A program made the translations under genes and the position numbers. A DNA stretch of 64,000 nt from Halopseudomonas laoshanensis (GTDB taxonomy: Bacteria > Pseudomonadota > Gammaproteobacteria > Pseudomonadales > Pseudomonadaceae), in assembly GCF_008365385.1 (NCBI RefSeq), contig NZ_QOVF01000001.1, positions 1,240,001-1,304,000 on the forward strand, given 5' to 3'. The notes beneath the pieces were generated by a model. It made no database searches. It had not been told where the DNA came from and saw nothing but the letters and a program-made list of their open reading frames with translations. Within the stretch, counting starts at the first letter, position 1; each line of letters starts with the position of its first letter. Below are positions 59,293 through 64,000 of this stretch, one piece after another.

Positions 59293-61496
59293 TGAACGCC
59301 AAAACCTCCCCCGTCGGCAAGCCGCTGGACCGTGTAGATGGTCCGCTGAAGGTCCAGGGCCAGGCGCAATACGCCGCTGAATTTTCTCTGCCAGGCCTGC
59401 TCTATGGCAGCGTAGTCAACAGCACCATTGCCCGCGGCCGTATCGCGCATATTCATACCCGCGCGGCAGAAGCCGTACCCGGCGTTGAGCTGGTACTGAC
59501 CCACGATAATCGTCCGCCGATTGCCGGCTATGACAAACCCTATGAAGACGACGACGCTGCAGACGGCTCGCCGTTTCGACCGCTTTTCAATGACCGCATC
59601 CTCTACAGCGGCCAACCGATAGCGCTGGTAGTGGCAGAAAACCTGGAGCTGGCACGTTATGCTGGCAGCCTGATCAAGGTCGAGTACGAGAAAGAAAATC
59701 ACGCCACCGACCTGATGGCCAATCTCGAACAGATGCACAAAGCCCCGGCTGACCTGCCCGACCCGCGCGGTGATACCCAGCAGGCGCTGAATAGCGCTGC
59801 GGTCAAGGTCGAGGTCGAATACACCACGCCGGTCGAGCATCACAACCCGATGGAACCGCACGCCTCCACCGTGCATTACCTGGTCGATGGCAAGCTGGAA
59901 ATCTACGACAAGACCCAGGGCGTGCAGAACTGCATGCGGTATCTGGAAGACGTGTTCGGCATGAAAGACCAGATCCGCATCCTCTCGCCCTATGTAGGCG
60001 GCGCTTTCGGCTCTGGTCTGCGGCCGCAATACCAGTTGCCGCTGGCAGTCATGGCTGCGCTCAAACTCAAGCGCTCGGTGCGGGTTACGCTCAAACGCCA
60101 ACAGATGTTCACCTTCGGCTATCGCCCGCGCAGCGTTCAGCGTTTGACTATTGGCGCTTCCAGCGACGGTCAGTTGCAAGCGATTTACCACCAGGCTATC
60201 GCCCAGACTTCCTCCTTCGAGGACTTCACCGAGCAGGAAGTCGAATGGTCCGGCATGCTCTACAAATGCCCCAACGTTAAGCTGGATTACCAACTGGTGC
60301 CGCTGGACGTGTACACACCACTGGATATGCGTGCACCCGGCGCGACCATCGGCGTGTATGCGCTGGAATGCGCAATGGATGAACTGGCCTACGCCGCCAA
60401 TATCGACCCGGTCGAGCTTCGCCTGAAGAACTTCACCGCGCACAACGCCAATGAAGACAAGCCCTACTCCAGCAAAGCCCTGCGCGAATGCTACGAGCAA
60501 GGCGCCGAGCGCTTCGGTTGGTCCAAGCGCAGCATGCAGCCACGCAGCATGCAGGACGGTCATCAACTGGTCGGCTGGGGCATGGCCAGCGGTGTATGGG
60601 AGGCCATGCAAATGCCCGCCAGCGCCAAGGCCTGCATCGACGCCACCGGCAAGCTGATCGTCAGCAGCGCGACCACGGATATCGGCACCGGCACCTATAC
60701 CGTCATGACCCAGATCGCCGCCGAGGCTATGGGCTTCCCGATGGAGCAGGTGGAGTTCAAGCTGGGCGATTCAAGCATGTCTGAAGCGCCATTGCAGGGC
60801 GGCTCATTCACCGTGTCTTCAGTCGGCAGTGCAGTACAGAAAGCTTGCCTGGAGCTGCGCCGCAAGCTGCTGGATACCGTGCAGCAAAGCCCGGCCTCCC
60901 CGTTCAGCGGCAAGACGCTGGAAGAAATCGACTTTGCCGACGGTTGGCTGTTCGTCAAAAACGACCCCGAGCAGAAGGTCAAACTGACGGATATCGCCGC
61001 CGAAACCGGCGCGATGGAAGCCGAGGCCAGCGTCAAGCCAGGTGAAGAGCGCGATGGTTACGCCACCGGCACGCACTCGGCGGTATTCGTCGAAGTGAAA
61101 GTGGATGAAGATACCGGCATGGTCAAGGTCAGCCGCGTGGTCAGCGCCATCGCTGCTGGGCGCATCGTCAACCCGAAGACCGCAGGCAACCAGATTGTCG
61201 GCGGCGTGGTCTGGGGCGTCGGTCAGGCCCTGCATGAAGAAACCCAGATGGATCATCACCTGGGCCGTTTCATGAACCACAATTTTGCCGAGTACCACAT
61301 ACCAGTACAGGCGGACATTGGCGATATCGATGTGATCTTCGTTGAAGAACACGACGAGATCGTCAACGCGCTGGGCTCCAAGGGCGTGGGTGAAATTGGC
61401 ATTGTCGGCGTCGCCGCTGCGGTGTCCAACGCCATCTTCCACGCCACCGGCAAGCGCGTGCGCGACCTGCCGATTACCCTGGATAAACTGATGTAA
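59289..61496 (+). CDS. paoC: molybdenum hydroxylase molybdopterin subunit (PaoC/YagR-like)
   Basis: The 735-aa catalytic subunit of the xanthine oxidase family starts [23 protein letters not shown]. It includes [57 protein letters not shown] and the base Glu near residue 702 in [12 protein letters not shown]. PaoABC oxidises aromatic aldehydes in E. coli; the substrate here is not proven, so the symbol rests on similarity. It works with XdhC and MocA upstream. Confidence 0.92.
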   Translation: MMNAKTSPVGKPLDRVDGPLKVQGQAQYAAEFSLPGLLYGSVVNSTIARGRIAHIHTRAAEAVPGVELVLTHDNRPPIAGYDKPYEDDDAADGSPFRPLFNDRILYSGQPIALVVAENLELARYAGSLIKVEYEKENHATDLMANLEQMHKAPADLPDPRGDTQQALNSAAVKVEVEYTTPVEHHNPMEPHASTVHYLVDGKLEIYDKTQGVQNCMRYLEDVFGMKDQIRILSPYVGGAFGSGLRPQYQLPLAVMAALKLKRSVRVTLKRQQMFTFGYRPRSVQRLTIGASSDGQLQAIYHQAIAQTSSFEDFTEQEVEWSGMLYKCPNVKLDYQLVPLDVYTPLDMRAPGATIGVYALECAMDELAYAANIDPVELRLKNFTAHNANEDKPYSSKALRECYEQGAERFGWSKRSMQPRSMQDGHQLVGWGMASGVWEAMQMPASAKACIDATGKLIVSSATTDIGTGTYTVMTQIAAEAMGFPMEQVEFKLGDSSMSEAPLQGGSFTVSSVGSAVQKACLELRRKLLDTVQQSPASPFSGKTLEEIDFADGWLFVKNDPEQKVKLTDIAAETGAMEAEASVKPGEERDGYATGTHSAVFVEVKVDEDTGMVKVSRVVSAIAAGRIVNPKTAGNQIVGGVVWGVGQALHEETQMDHHLGRFMNHNFAEYHIPVQADIGDIDVIFVEEHDEIVNALGSKGVGEIGIVGVAAAVSNAIFHATGKRVRDLPITLDKLM

Positions 61497-61630
61497 CGCC
61501 GGCCCGACAAACCTCTTCCTCATGCGCACCTGACCAGCGGCAACACCCGCTGCTGGTCAGTCAGCGACCTCGCCGCTAGAATACGCCGTCTTTATTCTGT
61601 GGCCACGGCCGCGCGCCCCTGAGGAGCAAT

Positions 61631-62962
61631 ATGTCTACTTCCGCATCGATCAACCCCAAAGTCGGGTTCGTATCACTCGGCTGCCCCAAGGCGTTAGTGG
61701 ATTCGGAACGCATCCTCACTCAGCTGCGTATGGAAGGCTATGACGTAGTCGGCTCCTATGAAGACGCCGATGTGGTAGTGGTTAACACCTGCGGCTTTAT
61801 CGACACCGCCAAGGCCGAATCCCTCGACGCCATCGGCGAAGCCATCGCTGCCAACGGCCGGGTTATCGTCACCGGTTGCATGGGCGTGGAAGAAAGCGTC
61901 ATCCGCGATGTGCACCCCAGCGTGATGGCTGTCACCGGCCCGCAGCAATACGAGCAAGTGGTCAATGCCGTGCACGAAGTCGTGCCGCCGCGCGCTGATC
62001 ACAACCCCTTGATCGATCTGGTACCACCGCAAGGCATCAAGCTCACGCCCCGCCACTACGCCTACCTGAAAATATCCGAAGGCTGTAACCACAGCTGCAG
62101 CTTCTGCATCATCCCCAGCATGCGCGGCAAACTGGTCAGCCGCCCGATTGGCGATGTGCTGGGTGAAGCCGAGCGCCTGGCCAAGGCCGGCGTGAAGGAA
62201 CTGCTGGTTATCTCCCAGGACACCAGCGCCTACGGCGTTGATATCAAATACCGCACCGGTTTCTGGAACGGCCGCCCGGTCAAATCACGCATGACCGAAA
62301 TGTGCGAAGCGCTTAGCGAGCTGGGCATCTGGGTACGCCTGCACTACGTTTACCCCTACCCGCACGTAGATGAACTGATTCCGCTGATGGCCCAAGGCAA
62401 GATCCTGCCGTACCTGGATATCCCCTTCCAGCACGCCAGCCCGAAAGTGCTCAAGGCCATGAAACGCCCTGCCTTTGAAGACAAGACCCTGGCGCGCATC
62501 AAGAAATGGCGCGAGATCTGCCCGGAGCTGACCATCCGTTCGACCTTTATTGTCGGCTTCCCCGGTGAAACCGAAGAAGACTTCCAGTACCTGCTCGACT
62601 GGCTGACCGAAGCCCAGCTCGACCGCGTCGGCTGCTTCAAATACTCCGCCGTCGAAGGCGCCCCCGCCAACCTGTTGGCCGACTCAGTACCTGAAGAGGT
62701 CAAGGAAGAACGCTGGGAACGCTTTATGGCTCACCAGCAAGTGATCAGCAGCGCGCGCCTGCAGCAGAAGATCGGCAACGTGATTCAGGTAGTGATCGAC
62801 GAAGTGGACGAAGACGGTCCTATCGGCCGCTCCATGGCCGACGCCCCGGAGATCGACGGCAACGTCTATATCGACACCGAACAAGACCTGCAGCCAGGCG
62901 ATATGATCACCGTCAGAGTCACCGACGCTGATGAATATGATCTTTGGGCTGAGCAGATCTAA
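61631..62962 (+). CDS. rimO: ribosomal protein uS12 methylthiotransferase
   Basis: The 443-aa radical SAM enzyme adds a methylthio group to Asp89 of ribosomal protein S12. The N-terminal MTTase domain has [19 protein letters not shown] and [16 protein letters not shown] with cluster cysteines. The radical SAM triad is CNHSCSFC (about residues 155-162), followed by [12 protein letters not shown], and a C-terminal TRAM domain lies at about 375-443. It is a single gene with GAGGAGC before its ATG. Confidence 0.97.
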   Translation: MSTSASINPKVGFVSLGCPKALVDSERILTQLRMEGYDVVGSYEDADVVVVNTCGFIDTAKAESLDAIGEAIAANGRVIVTGCMGVEESVIRDVHPSVMAVTGPQQYEQVVNAVHEVVPPRADHNPLIDLVPPQGIKLTPRHYAYLKISEGCNHSCSFCIIPSMRGKLVSRPIGDVLGEAERLAKAGVKELLVISQDTSAYGVDIKYRTGFWNGRPVKSRMTEMCEALSELGIWVRLHYVYPYPHVDELIPLMAQGKILPYLDIPFQHASPKVLKAMKRPAFEDKTLARIKKWREICPELTIRSTFIVGFPGETEEDFQYLLDWLTEAQLDRVGCFKYSAVEGAPANLLADSVPEEVKEERWERFMAHQQVISSARLQQKIGNVIQVVIDEVDEDGPIGRSMADAPEIDGNVYIDTEQDLQPGDMITVRVTDADEYDLWAEQI

Positions 62963-63439
62963 CCAACACCGCCCCGCGTCAACGGCTCCCTGCAAATGGC
63001 CGAGCCCCTCGGCCATTAATCAGTTCCACGACGCCCGACATTTTCCCCGACACAAACCTTGGCACCACCAAAAAACTCCGGCACTATCCAGTGACTGCAA
63101 GCCCGCTTGTCAGCACCCTTCCCCTCTCGGCACGGATGCCCGATAAACCCGCCTGCACACAGTTTTTGCATAACCCTGCCATTGCAGGTTCCTGAAGCTG
63201 TGCAGAACGGGCGGTAGCGTGCTTGAACAACGATTACAAGAGCAATTGGCTCGCAAACCGGGATAGAGAGCGAACTCGGTACGGCCATAATGGAGTTATA
63301 TCGAATGCAGTCTAAGGTGCTTAATATAGTAGAGAACGCGTGATGTACGTTGTGGTTTTTATTATAAATTCCTTAAAATAATAAGAACATTAAAACGCTT
63401 ATTAATGATGCGCTCGATCTAATCACCGTTAGGAGCAAC
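62963..63439. other. 477-base gene-free transition to AT-rich DNA with two hairpins
   Basis: No gene is supported here. A perfect 10-bp hairpin (AATGGCCGAG at 62995-63004, CTCGGCCATT at 63008-63017) follows rimO but lacks a T-run. A second structured stretch at 63153-63205 has outer arms CTGCACA/CTGTGCAG and an inner CCTGC/GCAGG stem. From about 63290 the sequence becomes strongly AT-rich. Confidence 0.7.
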
Positions 63440-64000
63440 ATGCATATACCAAGTGAACGAGTCTACTCTGAGATGCGCTCCGAAGCCGCTTCACTTTGGA
63501 TAGTGCCTGCTAATGAAGGTGAAGAAATCGCGATTCTAATTAAAGCACCAAGCTCATCCATAAAAGCATTGATTGCTGGCTGTACCTTAGAGTTTTTATT
63601 TGGAAAGCATAATGAATATCTATGTAACGGTGTGAGAATTCACGATATGCCCGATGCGCCAATATTGATATCTGGTGCACAGCGAAATAATGAAGAGCAT
63701 CGAGCATTATTAAGGCTACTAAACGACCTTACAGGTCCAGTATTTCTTTTCAATGAAATGGATGTATGTCTTGCCTGGACAAATCTAACAATAACTGAAT
63801 CTGATGCAAGCAGGCTAAAGGAAAGTATTGGAGAGAGTTCTTCCATATATACAGGTAATTTTACAAGCGATTGCTCGCATGCACTTGATTGCTTCTGTTA
63901 CTCAGCTGATCAAACAAAAACATATCCAGGTGCTTCATTAATTCCCCTTGAGCTTGTAGGGCCTGGCCTAGAGCCGTGGAGGATTAATAATAATAGCTTT
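63440..64000 (+). CDS. unrecognised AT-rich gene, 3' end cut off by window edge
   Basis: An uninterrupted 187-codon frame starts MHIPSERVYSEMRSEAASLW and runs off the window. An AGGAG ribosome-binding site lies 5-9 bases before the ATG. The visible part has no signal peptide or membrane helix. Cysteines cluster at about residues 146-156 (DCSHALDCFCYS). I recognise no family. Codon use is rich in AT-ending codons, unlike every other gene in the window, and this together with the AT-rich upstream region suggests recent transfer. Confidence 0.7.
   Translation, partial: MHIPSERVYSEMRSEAASLWIVPANEGEEIAILIKAPSSSIKALIAGCTLEFLFGKHNEYLCNGVRIHDMPDAPILISGAQRNNEEHRALLRLLNDLTGPVFLFNEMDVCLAWTNLTITESDASRLKESIGESSSIYTGNFTSDCSHALDCFCYSADQTKTYPGASLIPLELVGPGLEPWRINNNSF

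Noticed and set aside
59010-60611. Long open frame (533 codons) on the minus strand
   Set aside because: It lies opposite the clearly real molybdopterin and FAD subunit genes, has no recognisable motif, and long antisense frames are expected from the codon bias here.

Overview
The window is ordinary chromosomal DNA from a gammaproteobacterium, most likely a member of the Pseudomonadaceae. The main support is gene order. The block ftsK-lolA-rarA-crcB-serS-cysG with aat-bpt-infA beside it, the liuRABCDE leucine-degradation operon, and the etfBA/ETF-quinone oxidoreductase divergon are all typical of Pseudomonas. Base composition is moderately GC-rich by eye (not computed). A lineage such as Halopseudomonas is possible but cannot be decided from the sequence alone. 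No rRNA, tRNA, CRISPR array, prophage or intact insertion sequence was recognised.

Layout. 1-4.0 kb: cysS (cut by the window edge) and glnS on the minus strand, ppiB and lpxH on the plus strand. 4.0-8.6 kb: the etfBA / etfD electron-transfer locus, bracketed by imperfect inverted copies of a terminator plus short palindromic repeats. 8.6-19.4 kb: a six-gene divergent cluster of two transglutaminase-like proteins, two circularly permuted ATP-grasp proteins (one fused to an alpha-E domain), a stand-alone alpha-E protein and a zinc-ribbon metallopeptidase. 19.4-25.6 kb: mixed single genes (YkgJ-type protein, serine hydrolase, lipocalin, class I amidotransferase, CorA, a 7TM diguanylate cyclase). 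25.7-35.3 kb: cysG-serS-crcB-rarA-lolA-ftsK facing aat-bpt-infA. 35.5-38.1 kb: modABC molybdate importer. 38.1-40.5 kb: an acyl-CoA dehydrogenase and a divergent LysR regulator. 40.6-47.6 kb: liuRABCDE. 47.7-52.4 kb: MocR-type regulator, orphan periplasmic binding protein, miaE, universal stress protein, DUF1289 protein. 52.7-55.7 kb: acnB and a small lipoprotein. 56.0-61.5 kb: a molybdenum hydroxylase (three subunits) with XdhC and a MocA-like cytidylyltransferase. 61.6-63.0 kb: rimO. From about 63.3 kb the DNA becomes clearly AT-rich and carries an unrecognised open gene that runs off the right edge.

How the genes work together. The two ETF subunits, ETF:quinone oxidoreductase and the acyl-CoA dehydrogenases (38.1 kb and LiuA) form one electron path from acyl-CoA oxidation to the quinone pool. 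ModABC supplies molybdate that the XdhC/MocA-assisted hydroxylase needs. The N-end-rule transferases Aat and Bpt sit together.

The best candidate for an undescribed system is the 8.6-19.4 kb cluster. Its protein families are known only from computational prediction as peptide-ligation/processing modules. Here both divergent arms are preceded by sequences with the exact GG-N10-GC spacing of sigma-54 promoters (the minus-arm one is nearly consensus). The fused ATP-grasp copy also appears to have lost the nucleotide-binding motif that is intact in the split copy. This suggests a nutritionally or stress-regulated pathway with an active and a degenerate ligase working side by side.
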